Of a stretch of 64,000 nt of DNA, positions 1 to 10,898 are shown piece by piece. Source of the stretch: Lepidodermella squamata (taxonomy: Eukaryota > Gastrotricha); contig JBLDXI010000024.1 in NCBI GenBank assembly GCA_047495785.1, forward strand, positions 3,906,001 to 3,970,000, given 5' to 3'. Positions within the stretch are counted from its first letter, which is position 1, and the number at the start of each line of letters is the position of its first letter. The notes under the pieces are model-generated. The model was given only the letters and a program-made list of their open reading frames with translations. It was not told the origin of the DNA and ran no database searches. Position numbers and translations under genes: made by a program.

Positions 1-837
1 CGGTCTGTCGAAAAATGGAATCAATCTGATCGTGAATGATTTGACATGAGGTTCGCTTGTCTTGAGCAAGATAGCGGGCCATAGAACGTTCCCACCGATA
101 TATGAATAGGAGATATCGGTGACTGCGCCAATTGGAGATTCTGACTGGTTTTTCAAATCGACAATGCGCGAGACCAGAGTTCTGAGAAAAACAGCTCGCT
201 TCAGGAAGCAGCGATAATTTAAATAATCCTTGTCCTGCATCGACTCCTAAAAATAGCTCATAGGTTAATCAAAATAAAAACCTTATAGGTATCGGTATTA
301 CCTGAGGCATGTAAACAGCGACATCAACAACTTTATCAATTGCACACTCCATATTCCATGCTCCACATGTAACAACTCGTTTTGGAGGTATGAATCGATA
401 TGTGCCTTTCAAAGCAACACAATCGACTAGATCACGAGGAAATGGTATTTTCACGTCATCGTCGTTTTCAACATATGCCATTATTTCTAAAAGCTGTAAA
501 TAACAAGGTAACATATGACTTTAATTCAAAGAGTTGGGCTTACTTGGTTGGCGGTACCGCTCGCGGGCAGTGTCGACAAAAAGTGAGCAATTTTGTGTAC
601 ATAATTTTCGACAGCTTGCTTCGTAGCAGGAGCAATGGCAACTTCCTGTAGAAGCTCTTCTACCTAGAAAATTTGAAATCATACAAATACAAATACAAAA
701 GTTAGACGACGAAAGCGGCAAACCTGCAACGAATAGAGGTGAGTGTTAAGCTGCTTCTCAGCAAACTCCAAAGACTTCAATTCGCCATATGTAGGAGGCC
801 GATACAGCTCTTTCTTAGACAGCTTACCAGATGCCAT
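1..837 (-). CDS. NOL6: NOL6 (Nrap/Utp22 family) nucleolar protein, 5' part, runs off left edge
   Basis: Nucleolar protein 6 is a nucleotidyltransferase-fold scaffold of the small-subunit processome and acts in 18S rRNA maturation. Four in-phase exons are visible: 724-837, 544-663, 302-493 and 1-246 (cut by the window). The N-terminus has LYRPPT and then VEELLQEV, as in animal NOL6. The third exon carries the Nrap core with YRFIPPKRV and VVDVAVYMP, and the fourth continues with the family pattern QDKDYLNYRCFLKRA. All junctions are phase 0 with GT-AG ends. The start is the ATG at 837. Seven bases upstream is a splice-acceptor-like AG (845-846) behind a pyrimidine run, so the mRNA may be trans-spliced or have a 5'UTR intron. 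About 156 codons are visible, and the full family protein is over 1000 residues. Confidence 0.9.
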
Positions 838-1659
838 TAAAAATCTAAGAAAATATTGAGATAGAGAATGTTAATATAATTTTTAACCAAGATATGATAA
901 TTAGGAATTATACCGGAACAAAATGATTTCATATTACGATATGAGAGAACTTATTATTATGGCAGCTAATTGGTAGCAACAATAATGAAATAAAAAATTG
1001 AATATCTTTATCAACGTAACAATTCGAAAATATAGATGGAAAACTTGATTCAGCGAAACGCCAGGGCTGGAGTGCGTTAGAAGCGTCAGAAGTAAAAGCA
1101 ACAAGTAACAACTTGAGCAGATCTGATGGAAAACTGTCAAATGCTAATTGGCAGTGAGCATACAGGCGACCAAGGTACGGCCCTCTAGCTGCGGTGTACT
1201 TATTTGCGATCAGGTTTCGATTACTCTCACTATGACATTAACTACTTCTACTTCTTCTGCTACCTGTTACTGCTCACTACTGCTCACTACCTGCTACTCA
1301 CGATATAACCAAGAGAAAACTCGGAGCTGGAACGGAGAGAAAGTTTTACGTCGTTCTTTCGAATAGCGCCAAAAAGAGCACGTGCTAAAAAGTCAAGGAT
1401 GGGTAATAAATAATTTTATTTATAATTTCGGCATTAAAGTATAGAATCAAATTGTCATTGACTGTTTTTATGCCTAATTACCGCTTTATTAGCAGTGTCT
1501 TTTATATTTTTGGAAATCTCGTTCGCGGCTCGCGTCACGTCACGATCGTGGCGCAGCATAAAGTCATAACTCATTTTTCTTACCGCAAAATTGCGTTTCT
1601 AGGTGGCTGACTAAGTCACGAGTGAATGGTGTCTTCACAATCTGCTAACAGAACAAGCA

Positions 1660-2187
1660 GACAAGTTGAATCGATTGGAAAAATCGACGGGACTCGAACC
1701 GATTAAACGAAATTCAATTGAAACAGCTTTCAAAATTTTCAGGACAATTCGGTGCTTTCGCTTGATCGGTTCGAGGAATTGAACCCCGTCGATTTTTCCG
1801 ATCGATTTAACTTGCTTGGGGACAAGCTGACCAAAGTTATCGAGCTGCGCGACAAGCAACTGCTCCTAGAATTAAGCGATTTCGACTTGGCTGAACGATG
1901 TCTCAAAGATGGCTTTGCAATGAAGCCGTTTATGCTCCGATTTCGTAATAAAGCCTCCGGACGTGATTCAGTGTTACCGCTGGCAGAAATTCGGCCGTCT
2001 GGCGCGAGATTGCCTGAACGAAGAACGCTGTCTAAGATGTGGTCGTCAACACAACGCGAAACTCTGCCTGCGCGTTGCCCATCGCTGCAATCGTGGCGTT
2101 GGGCATATCGCAAGCTGGAGGAGGATTGTCCTTCGCGCCGTCCCTCGGCTGGCTGAAACGAAAGGAGATGGGAAATTGCGATGCTAA
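1660..2187 (+). mobile_element. Degenerate non-LTR retrotransposon ORF1 (gag-like) fragment with zinc knuckles
   Basis: Read on the plus strand in two overlapping frames, this resembles the end of a Jockey/I-type ORF1 protein. Frame one is open at 1752-2156. Around 1960-2130 the other frame reads CYRWQKFGRLARDCLNEE, then RCLRCGRQHNAKLC, then GVGHIASW. This is the usual three-knuckle series (C-x2-C-x3-G-H/R-x4-C; C-x2-C-x2-H-x4-C; G-x-H-x-A-S) with several cysteines and histidines replaced. The frame change and lost ligands mark it as dead. No reverse transcriptase follows. A 40-bp inverted repeat lies at its left edge (see findings). Confidence 0.5.
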
Positions 2188-2264
2188 GTGGCCATAGTGC
2201 CATGTAGGTCCGTTGATGTATGTTAGCCGAGATAGCCATTAAAGCAAATACCCAATTACAACAA

Positions 2265-2358
2265 AAGCGACAAAACAGCGGAAAATTACCATGTAAATGA
2301 TGCCTGTTGTTTTTGCCGTTATGTCGCAAATACAGGAAAATTCGCTGTTTTGTCGCTT
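2265..2358. repeat. 94-bp MITE-like unit with 16-bp terminal inverted repeats
   Basis: The unit starts with AAGCGACAAAACAGCG and ends with its exact reverse complement, CGCTGTTTTGTCGCTT. The match then continues imperfectly inward. It sits just downstream of the gag-like fragment. No clear target-site duplication is visible, so it could be a small non-autonomous transposon or just a hairpin. Confidence 0.45.
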
Positions 2359-2495
2359 ACACTGTTCTGCGCTATTTCTGTTTTAGCATCACACCAAAAT
2401 GGCGCAAAATGGACCAAAATGGATCACCTCAAAAATGCAAAAAAATTAGAAAATGATTCGTCTATTTTTATTTCCACAAGCATCTATGAATATAA

Positions 2496-4256
2496 TTAAG
2501 GTGGATAAGTTTGTGAAAAATCGATAATTCGATTGGCCTCGCGTTCTCCCGACAACCAGGCGCCGTGAAGAGCTGAATAGAAATGAGGATGCGTAGCCTC
2601 CCCAGCAAACATTAGCCGCGGATTTTCCCGACTAGGCACCGGCTCGGCCAAATCAGTCAACATAGACGGCTGAGATTCGACGGGTGTCATAGTATAGCTG
2701 CCCCGGGCAAACGGGTCCAATCGCCACGGGTGACGGATAAATTTAATTGGCTTTTCAAAATTTGAAAAATGAGGCTGCAAAAATATTTCGATAATTCCCG
2801 TTAAAATATTTATAATTTCTTCATCGGGTAATTTCGCGATTATTTCAGCCCAGTGACCCGAGGCCCAAGCTGTCAGGTAACTACCACTTCGAACTGGCTC
2901 TTCAACTCCGAAGGCTAAGATATGCCGGTACCACGTGAAATCTTCAGATTGTTCGTAAAATTTCGGATTGAAATATTTCCGCATCAAGTTATCACATTTC
3001 TGCTGTTCTGAAAGATCCGATGGCCAAATCAGCGATAGCAGGCTCAAATTTTCGGGCCACCATTTCTTATCGAATTGAAGCCAGTATCGATCGAGAAGTC
3101 CGAAGCCGAGAGAGTTGATGGCTGACATTTTTGTTTCGGGTAGGCTAGGGTCGAATTTTATTGTCCCAGCTTTTAGACACCCTAGTGGGATTGTGCAAAT
3201 TACCCGATCAGCCAGCCATGTTGTTGAATATCTAAAAAAATAAAATATCATATCGAGAGGTAAATTTCTCGCATTTCGCGAATATTATTATTAGGTCGTT
3301 TTTACTACTTCGAAGTCAAACGAAAAATGATGATGTGGGGAATTTCATGCAAAAAATACAGTATATTTTTGATGTAAAATTCAGAAAAACCTTGAGTGCC
3401 CAAATCGGTTACACAATTACTCTGTGTTATGGTAATTAATGAAACAAAATTAATTAAATTTTACAAAATTTTCGAAAAATCACTACTGATAACATTAAAT
3501 TTAAGATGGATTAGAACAAAATTACCCGGCTGAATTTCTGCTATTCACCTTGCAGCCAGTATCAGACCACGAAATTTCCTCAACAATTGTATTCAATTCG
3601 ACTATTTTCCTTAGATTTTCATCGACTATTTCGGCGATAAGCGATGAATATCCGTCTTTTAGCAAATTGAAATACGGCCCCTCGCAGTCTCGCCAGGCCG
3701 CAACGCCAGCCGCCGATAATTTACCAGGTTCAGACGTCGCCAAATCAAGCCCTTCGCCGATCATAGCCAACTGGAACAAGTCGTTTTTGAGTTTCAAAGG
3801 GATATCAGCCAGATCAGGGTCCGACATAACAAGCTTCTTAACATGATCGAAAATCGGCTGAACAGCCATGCCGGGTTTCGTAAATTCAGGATCTCGCCGG
3901 AATTTGTCCCATATTGCATCGAATTTATCCTCAAATCGACCAGCCATTTCACTATCGATTTGCTCGCCATTTGAAGCTGTTAAGTAAAAGCTTTCATCGG
4001 TTATATTTGGGCTGATAAGCAGATCGCGAGATTTCGCGAATTCGTAAACAGGATTTCCGGTTGTTCCGTGGACGTAATGAGCGCCCATGTCCAGAAAATC
4101 GTCGCCATTTTTAACGACATTAACGCGACCGCCGACTCGATTTCGAGCTTCTAAAATCACGATTTTCAAATTTTTCCCGCTACTTAACAGCGTTCGAGCG
4201 GCTACGAGGCCCGAAAAACCGGCGCCGATAATTAAAACGTCAACTTTATTTTCCAT
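2496..4256 (-). CDS. Flavin-containing amine oxidase A (polyamine oxidase-like)
   Basis: This is an FAD-dependent amine oxidase of the spermine/N1-acetylpolyamine oxidase family, which oxidises polyamines or related amines. Two exons, 3526-4256 and 2496-3231, join in phase 2 with a CGG|GTAATT donor and a TTTTTTTAG acceptor, giving 488 residues. The N-terminus has the Rossmann FAD motif IGAGFSGLVAARTL and then LEARNRVGGR. The second half has DRVICTIPLG, KKWWPENL, and the C-terminal FAD-closing stretch PRLMFAGEATHPHFYSALHGAWLSG. It has no signal peptide and no clear peroxisomal tripeptide (it ends TYPP), so it is probably cytosolic. It is a tandem paralogue of the next gene upstream, 100 bp away. 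An AG acceptor-like site lies 13 nt before the ATG. Substrate choice cannot be read from sequence. Confidence 0.87.
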
Positions 4257-4356
4257 TTTTGTAAAAATTCTGAAAAATTAGCAATTCATTAAAATAATCG
4301 AAAATAAATCATGAAAAATCACAATAAAATTAATCACAGAAGTCCCGGTTTTTAAG

Positions 4357-5938
4357 TTAATTTTTCGATAATTTTGAAATAACTCGATTCGCTTCCTTTT
4401 CTCCAGTTTCCCAAGCAGCATGGGTACAGCCGAAATATTTTTCGTGAAATCCTTCGCCAGAAAACATCAAAATCGGATCCTGAATTTAACTATAGATTCA
4501 AAATGTCCTTAATACTTAATTTTTTCAAACCTTTTCTGACGGAAGTGGCGCTGAAATTGCCTGAAAATCTTTCGCTGATCTGCCAACCTTCAAATGGGTA
4601 TAACAACCACCCGTAAATTCTTCCGAATTCCATTTTGATCTTTAAAAAATTATTTGAAAAAATTGGCCGAAAATGTAACGTTAAATACCTAACAAATCCA
4701 TTTGGTTCAATTAAATCCGAGAAATTGGTTGAAAATGCATCTTTCATCGTTTGCAAGATTACTCGTTTGACCTCTTCATCCGGCAATTTTTCAGTCACTT
4801 CAGCCCAGTAACCAGGCAATCGCGCGAACATCACCGGCGCATCATCGCCGTAGGACTGGTCGATTTTGAAGCCCATGACGTGGCGAAACCACTGCATATC
4901 GGATTTATTCGAGTACAGCGATTCATCTTGGCAGGGCAGTGTATCTGTTTTAGCCATATCCTCATCACTGCGAACGATGTACAACGCCAGAGTCCCAGAA
5001 GGCCACCATTTCTTCGGGAAAGTCACGTAAATTCGATTGTTATTTCCAAAACCCATTGAATCAATGACTTCCAGTCGTTCTTTTGGTAAAGCCGGTGTGA
5101 AAAGCGAGTGGGCTGTTTTCTTCAAAACTCCGATAGGGACAGTAGAAATTACAGATTTAGCCGAAATTTCCGATTCGTTCTGAAATCTAATCTTTGCGAT
5201 CGATTGGCTCCAATCGATATTCAAAACACGCGAATTCATTTTGATTTTATCCGTTGGAATCTCTTTGGCTAGTTCACCAATTATTGTGCTATAGCCACCC
5301 TTTATGTAAACGTAGTAAGCACCAGGGCAGTCTTCCCACTCGCGGAGGCCCTTCACAGAAACTTCCTCAGGCGTTGAAGTTCCAATGTCACATAATTGCA
5401 GTCTAACTCGAAGGTTAAAAATTGCTGTTTTCTCCTGTTGAGTCAAAGAACCGGCCGAAAAATCAAGTTTTTCTCTTGCCTCTTCCATCAAATCTGCAAC
5501 GTTCTTTTCAGGGTCTGTAAACCCCTTGTAATTTAGTAACTCGTTAATTGCCGCATTGCATTGACTCATGAAATTTTGAGCATCAGAAACTAGTAATTTA
5601 CGACCGTCTGGGATAAAATAATAGTCTCTATCACTGAAATGAGTTGCTTCGCATGCGATCAAGTTGTGCTCTTTAGCGAATTCGAACGTCCGATTTCCGA
5701 CCTGGCCATGAATGAAATGCCCTCCGATATCAACTGCATATGGACCTGTGAGAATAACTGTATTTGCAGATTGAAAAGTTGAGATCAAATCAGTACCTAA
5801 TTTTGGGAAATTTAGACGGCCGCCAAGCCGGTTCCTAGCTTCCAAAACCAGAATATTTTCTACGCCACTTTTAATCAAAGTTCTCGCCGCCACAAGGCCA
5901 GAAATGCCACCTCCGATAATAACGCAATCATATAACAT
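4357..5938 (-). CDS. Flavin-containing amine oxidase B (polyamine oxidase-like)
   Basis: This second amine oxidase of the same family has three exons: 4689-5938, 4531-4639 and 4357-4479. The introns are only 49 and 51 bp. The spliced protein is 493 residues. It has the FAD motif IGGGISGLVAARTL, LEARNRLGGRLN, an unusual insertion of about 15 residues before VDIGGHFIHG, SVISTVPIGVLK, PKKWWPSG, and a C-terminus reading LMFSGEGFHEKYFGCTHAAWETG. The middle exon has W-N-S-E-E-F, where the family usually shows W-x-S/D-P. A read-through of the first two introns looks like a continuous 482-aa ORF, but only the spliced version restores the family C-terminus. It lies 151 bp downstream of SSR4 and 100 bp upstream of oxidase A. 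Confidence 0.87.
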
Positions 5939-6089
5939 TTCGAAACACTAACAAGAAAAATAAAGACTTTCGTAGAATACTCGTGTTTCACTTTTATTTT
6001 TCAGAGCTGTTCGACCGAAACAAAATGTTTATCATATTACCGCGTAGAACACAACATCATAGAATGTATAAGGTTATCACTAGCAAGTT
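5939..6089 (-). promoter_or_regulatory. Intercistronic segment: poly(A) signal followed by acceptor-like AG
   Basis: Between the SSR4 stop and the oxidase B start, the minus strand has AATAAA at 5993-5998. It is followed by a pyrimidine-rich run and AG at 5948-5949, leaving a 9-nt leader before the ATG. There is little room for a separate promoter. The arrangement matches intercistronic regions of trans-spliced operons, but a short 5'UTR intron cannot be excluded. Confidence 0.5.
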
Positions 6090-6682
6090 TTACAGCTTAG
6101 ACTTTTGGTGGTTAGCCCAGAACAAAGTTGCGCCAACAATGACCAGAGCAACCAGGTCGCTGCGAACAAAGGGGCCCTTCCATACTCCCTGTAAATATGT
6201 AAATAGTACAACTGCAAATTCTATTCGACATCGGTAACAATACCTTGTTGTTGAATTCAATCTTGCCAAGAGCCTTGATGCTATCAACCGATTCGCCAGT
6301 ACGGACTGCCTTACGGAAAGCCGAGTAGCCAGATTCGTCGTAGACACGGATGGTGTGATGGCCAGTGGAGAACTTGGTGTGTTCCTCGGTGAACGAAGCT
6401 TGGAAGTCTCCGTTGGCATCCTTGGCAGCTGGAATGATTTTGTCATTCCATTCGACATAAATGGCATCCTAAAATGATAACTTCAAATCTTTTCTCCACT
6501 TTCATCAACTAAAATACCGTGTATGGCTTCGAATTGCAACGAACATTGAAAGTAGTGGAAACAACGGCCTCGGCAGAGAGCGCAGCTTCTTGAGTAGAGT
6601 AAACTGAGGATTTCAGCTGGCATTCGTTGGCAATTGCGCCTGCCAGCATCATGCAGGTCAAGAACAAAGTCTTTCCAATCAT
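6090..6682 (-). CDS. SSR4: Translocon-associated protein subunit delta (SSR4/TRAP-delta)
   Basis: SSR4 is a subunit of the TRAP complex beside the Sec61 channel in the ER membrane and assists insertion of nascent chains. Three exons (6518-6682, 6244-6468, 6090-6188), all phase 0, give 162 residues, close to the usual 170. A cleavable signal peptide (about residues 1-20) starts MIGKTLFLTCMMLAG. A luminal beta-sandwich domain follows with paired cysteines, the family stretch YVEWNDKIIPA and HTIRVYDESGYSAFRKA. One membrane segment near the C-terminus (SDLVALVIVGATLFWA) leaves a short cytosolic tail, QKSKL. It is the first gene of a minus-strand trio and diverges from AASDHPPT. Confidence 0.93.
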
Positions 6683-7442
6683 GGTAAAGAGGTATAGCTG
6701 ATAATAAATAACTATAAGCGGCGAAAAAATATTACATACGAAATGCTTGAATACAGGCTGAGACAAATCATTGCTGAAACTCATTATTTGGAAATGTATG
6801 TGCTGATTACCATTAATGCAAAACTGACCCTGGGGTGGCTATAGCGCTATGATATGCGAACTTGCCAAAGAAACAGCTTAAACCGTCTGGTATAACCACT
6901 GTAAGTTCAAGCTGACAGTCAAGTAATTTGGACATGCAGAAGAATTTCGTATTTGGCAGCGAAAATTTGAAATCATATTGCTGGCGTAGTGTACTGGCTT
7001 TTATCGAGACACTTCATGATTGATTCTCGGAATTCGAGCAACATTCTAGCGACTGGATCGCGATTGAAGAGAAGCATTGAACAGGGATTCTTACCGGCGT
7101 GAAGCTGCATGATGACTGACAAAACTTCAAAGAATCGCGCAGATGAAGCCGATGACAGGCAATTTTTGAAATGCAAATTTTACCGCCATAGTTTTTGACA
7201 TTTATATAAGAGTAATATCTTAGCTATTTTAACCTTATTATTTTTTGCTATTTTACTCACGCGCTAAATAGTCAGCAAGTTTACATAAATCGAGGTAGAG
7301 AAAAGCCCCATTTAGGGGTTGGTTTTGTTTTTGTTTTCTGGCAAGATTTGATCAAGATTTGGCCATCGCTAACTCAATCTCAGGTTGCAATCTTGCAGGT
7401 GACAAGTCATTCTGGCTATATTGTGGCGTATCCAACATTCCG
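6683..7442. promoter_or_regulatory. Divergent intergenic region between SSR4 and AASDHPPT
   Basis: The two genes are transcribed away from this 760-bp stretch, so it probably holds both promoters. I see no clear TATA box. The minus strand has an open segment at 6973-7176 of 67 codons with a protein-like composition, beginning at a non-ATG codon. I do not recognise it. It may be a stranded exon or gene fragment. Confidence 0.4.
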
Positions 7443-8321
7443 ATGTCTTCACCTTTGTTAATCCCGCCGCGTCTTGTGGTCAGAATGTCAAAATGGAAGC
7501 CATCAATGGATAGTTGGTTGAAATCTACATCATGTTTAGATTCTTCATCACGGAAGAAGGTATCCGATTTTCACTACCAGAGGGATGCAAAGTCATGCCT
7601 GATAGGACGTGTCTTGACTCGATATTATCTATCCAGCCAACTTCGCGCGAACGTGTCCACTCTGAATATTGACTATTCCGATAGAGGGAGACCATTCTTA
7701 CCTCAGGGTAATATCGACTTCAATGTATCGCACAATGGAGATCTTGTTGTTTTTGCATCAACTGGGTTACCTCAGAAAATAGGGGTTGATGTGATGGAGA
7801 TTAAGCCGCCGAGAAACAGAGGCATCCCAGAATTTATTGCTACTTTCCAAAGCCAGTTTTCCACCACGGAATTCGAATTCATACAATCGCCGAACTCGGA
7901 ACGCGGCAGGTTGAAAAATTTCTTCCGAATATGGTGTTTGAAAGAAAGTGTTGTAAAAGCTTTGGGATCTGGACTAGGCTTCAGCCTATCGCGGTTAAGC
8001 TTTACCCCGGGAACGAGCGATCTGAATTCGGATATTGTAACGTCAACCACTGTTTCGATTGATGGCGTAAAAGATCAGCGATTCATCTTCGAAGAAACAA
8101 TGTTTGATGACGATTATTGTATCGTAACCGCTATCCTTGATGAAAACGGGCATGACGCAAAGCTCCCAATTCCAACACCGTTTGTTGAGCTTAATTTTTC
8201 CGATGTCATCGATTCTTTGGCATTTCCAAATAATCAAAGTTTTGATAACTACTCATCTTCATGGTCAGAGTATTCTGCGAAATCTTTCTCACCCTTTGAA
8301 AATGACGATCCGGCAGTATAA
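7443..8321 (+). CDS. AASDHPPT: 4'-phosphopantetheinyl transferase (AASDHPPT)
   Basis: This Sfp-type enzyme transfers the phosphopantetheine arm of CoA onto acyl-carrier proteins, including cytosolic fatty-acid synthase and mitochondrial ACP. It is a single exon. Family motifs are in order: WKPSMDSWL, RDAKSCLIGRVLTR, DFNVSHNGDLVVFA, the Mg-binding GVDVMEI, and WCLKESVVKALG with the catalytic glutamate and lysine. The C-terminus contains LNFSDVI, as in animal AASDHPPT. The first in-frame ATG is 7443 (292 residues), and a second ATG at 7485 sits right at the conserved start. The frame is also open upstream without an ATG. The N-terminus before WKPS is shorter than in human, so a 5' exon may be missing. 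Rab GDI starts 89 bp downstream. Confidence 0.9.
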   Translation: MSSPLLIPPRLVVRMSKWKPSMDSWLKSTSCLDSSSRKKVSDFHYQRDAKSCLIGRVLTRYYLSSQLRANVSTLNIDYSDRGRPFLPQGNIDFNVSHNGDLVVFASTGLPQKIGVDVMEIKPPRNRGIPEFIATFQSQFSTTEFEFIQSPNSERGRLKNFFRIWCLKESVVKALGSGLGFSLSRLSFTPGTSDLNSDIVTSTTVSIDGVKDQRFIFEETMFDDDYCIVTAILDENGHDAKLPIPTPFVELNFSDVIDSLAFPNNQSFDNYSSSWSEYSAKSFSPFENDDPAV

Positions 8322-8410
8322 GGAACATTCCTAAAAGCCTCTATTCGTATTTTTTTTACGTGTAGAGTGTTAACTCAATTGAACTGCTTTGACATCTTTC
8401 GATCTCGAAA

Positions 8411-10898
8411 ATGAATGAAGATTACGATGTTATCGTTCTTGGGACTGGCCTGAAGGTAATTTGTTTAGTGTTCTTCTGATCTGAGTTTTCACTGAGATTT
8501 TTTTAGGAATGCATTCTGTCTGGCATGATGAGTGTCAGCGGAAAGCGGGTCCTTCACATGGACCGCAATTCTTACTACGGAGCTGAGAGCACATCGCTCA
8601 CCCCTCTCGCCGAGCTCTACAAGCATTTCAATATGGGAGACACTGCCCCTGAACACTTCGGCCGTGGTCGCGATTGGAACGTCGACCTTGTCCCCAAGCT
8701 CATCATGGCAAACGGTGAACTGGTCAAGCTTCTGATCTACACCGGCGTAACTCGTTACCTCGAATTCAAGTCGATCGAAGGCAGCTACGTCTTTCGCGAT
8801 GGCAAAATCCACAAGGTCCCTGCCACTGAAACCGAGGCGTTGGCCTCTGGTCTTCTCGGCCTGTTCGAGAAGCGTCGCTTCAAGAACTTCCTCGAATACG
8901 TTAGTGAATTCGACGAGAAGAACGAAGCAACATGGAAGGGCATGCACCCGCATAAATCCACTGCCAGGCAGTTGTTCGAAAAGCACGGCCTTGACAAGAA
9001 CACCATCGACTTCACTGGTCATGCGTTCGCCTTGTTCCTAAATGACGACTATTTGAACGAACCGTGCTGGGATATGATCCAACGGTTAAAGCTGTACCGC
9101 GATTCGCTGTCCCGTTACGGCAAATCGCCGTTCCTGTACCCGCTGTACGGTCTCGGCGAGTTGCCGCAAGGCTTCGCCCGCCTCAGCGCCGTCTACGGTG
9201 GCACTTACATGCTGAACAAGCCGATTCAACAGGTCCTGTACGACGACGTTGGCCACGTTCGCGGCGTGTTGAGCGAGGGCGAGGAGGCGCGTTGCAAAAT
9301 GCTGTTCGCCGACCCGTCGTACGTGCCTGAGCGGTGCAAGGTTGTTGGCAAGGTTGTGCGCGCCATTTGCATCCTTCGCAAGCCGATTCCGAACACGAAG
9401 GAGAGCTTGTCCACGCAAATTATCATTCCACAGAACCAAGTCGGACGAAAAAGCGGTTTGTCCTTTCATCCTTCATTATTTTCAATTTTTCAAATTCTGA
9501 TTTTTTTTGCCCTGAATTGAGTTGACTGATATATGTTTATTTAATTCGTGGTCGTGAGTCACTTGCTTGTTTGATAAGGTCATTTTTTGAGGTTGATATC
9601 TAGGCTGGGTTGGGCTTTATCAGATGGGATGAACCTGACGTGGCTGTTTGCCTTGTTTGTGAATCATCACTGTATTTGCATTTTTATGATTAATTATTTT
9701 GAAAAATATCAGAAAATTTGAAGGTATTGCAATGCGTTGATAGATAAGAAAATAGACCATAAAAATTACTTTAAATCCAGTGAAAATTGACCCGCTTGAT
9801 GACGACTGCGTTTTGAAAGTGAGGACCAGACCTAATACAGGAAGTCGCGGAGTATTTCAACTCAATTCATAATAATTTTTTAATCGTGAAATTCCAGAAT
9901 GGCGGTTTTGGCCTAATTAATTATTTAAAATTTGATTCTTTTTCCGGTCAAATTTGGTTCCCCAGAAAGAAGACCCTTTTTAATCTGATCAAGTAATATT
10001 TGAATTTTTTAATTATATCAGTTGCGTTGCGGGGTTGAAATTGCTGCTCACCTTTCTTTTCGGACAAAATGACGCCAAATTTGACAATTTGACTTGATTA
10101 GTTCTATGTCACGTGTTCTTGAGTCGGGGATCATCTCTAAATTTACAGAATAGCCACGTTGTAGGTTCAAATTCTGAGTTCTTAGATTTCAGAAAATATG
10201 AGGAATTTTACTAGCTAATTTGAAACCTAGAATTAGGCTATTTAATTGCCTAGAATATAAATTTTTCAGAGAAATCACGTTTTAATTTTATGATAATCGA
10301 TTTGGGTAATTAGCGGATTCAAATTGGCCTTATTTTTCATTATTCAACTGCTGAAATTCGGTCTTTTCTGAGTTCTCTCAACTCGAATCGAAAAATTCCT
10401 AACTCAACAAATCAATGCGAAAATATGCGCAAATTTTTCATTTTTTGCCGATTTTTTATTTCTATTTTTTATTTTGAAAATATTTTCCGTTCGACTACTC
10501 GCCATTGTTAAATTTTATTTGATCTCTGTTTATGTGAATTCCTGATTTGCTTAGATATCTACGTTTGCTGCATCTCGTACACGAACAAGGTGTGCGCGGA
10601 CGGGTTCTTCCTGGCGATCGCCTCGACCACCGTCGAAACCAACAATCCGGAACTCGAGCTGAAGCCGGCGCTCGACCTGCTCGGCCCCATCGATCAGAAG
10701 TTCGTCTGCGTCAAGGACTTGTACGTGCCGGCGGACGACGGCAAGAAGAGCGGCGTGTTCGTCTCCGAGTCGTACGACGCCACCAGCCACTTCGAGACCA
10801 CGTGCGAGGACGTGCTGCGGATCTACGAGCGCGCCATGGGCGAGCCGTTCGACTTCTCCAAGGTCAAGCACTCGCTCGACGACCAAGCCGCTGAATGA
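8411..10898 (+). CDS. GDI2: Rab GDP-dissociation inhibitor
   Basis: Rab GDI extracts prenylated GDP-bound Rab GTPases from membranes and keeps them soluble, recycling them between compartments. Three exons (8411-8455, 8507-9455, 10555-10898) give 445 residues, the normal family size. It starts [21 protein letters not shown], split by a 51-bp intron after GLK. The Rab-binding and FAD-fold-like core is complete: [64 protein letters not shown]. The last exon is markedly GC-rich. Intron 2 (9456-10554) is AT-rich and I see nothing else in it. AG at 8364-8365 behind a T-run, 45 nt before the ATG, could be a trans-splice acceptor. Vertebrate GDI1 and GDI2 cannot be separated here, so the symbol is for the family. 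Confidence 0.96.

Larger units (their letters stand above)
838..2495. other. Intergenic region with transposon debris
   Basis: This lies between the NOL6 start and the 3' end of the first amine oxidase, which are both on the minus strand. I see no host gene. It holds a degenerate non-LTR gag-like segment (1660-2187) and a 94-bp inverted-repeat unit (2265-2358). 838-1600 is AT-rich with short chance ORFs only. Confidence 0.6.

Noticed and set aside
1680-1710. GGTTCGAGTCC, a perfect B-box-like string on the minus strand
   Set aside because: It lies in the inverted copy of the gag-like fragment, and no cloverleaf can be formed.
3520-3560. Alternative oxidase A donor AAG|GTGAAT
   Set aside because: It is phase 0, while the next exon needs phase 2. 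The CGG|GTAATT donor 22 bp downstream fits and keeps the frame.
4490-5938. Oxidase B as a single 482-aa unspliced ORF
   Set aside because: Reading through the 49-bp and 51-bp introns gives a C-terminus unlike the family. Splicing restores the conserved W-x-S and FSGEG segments in phase.
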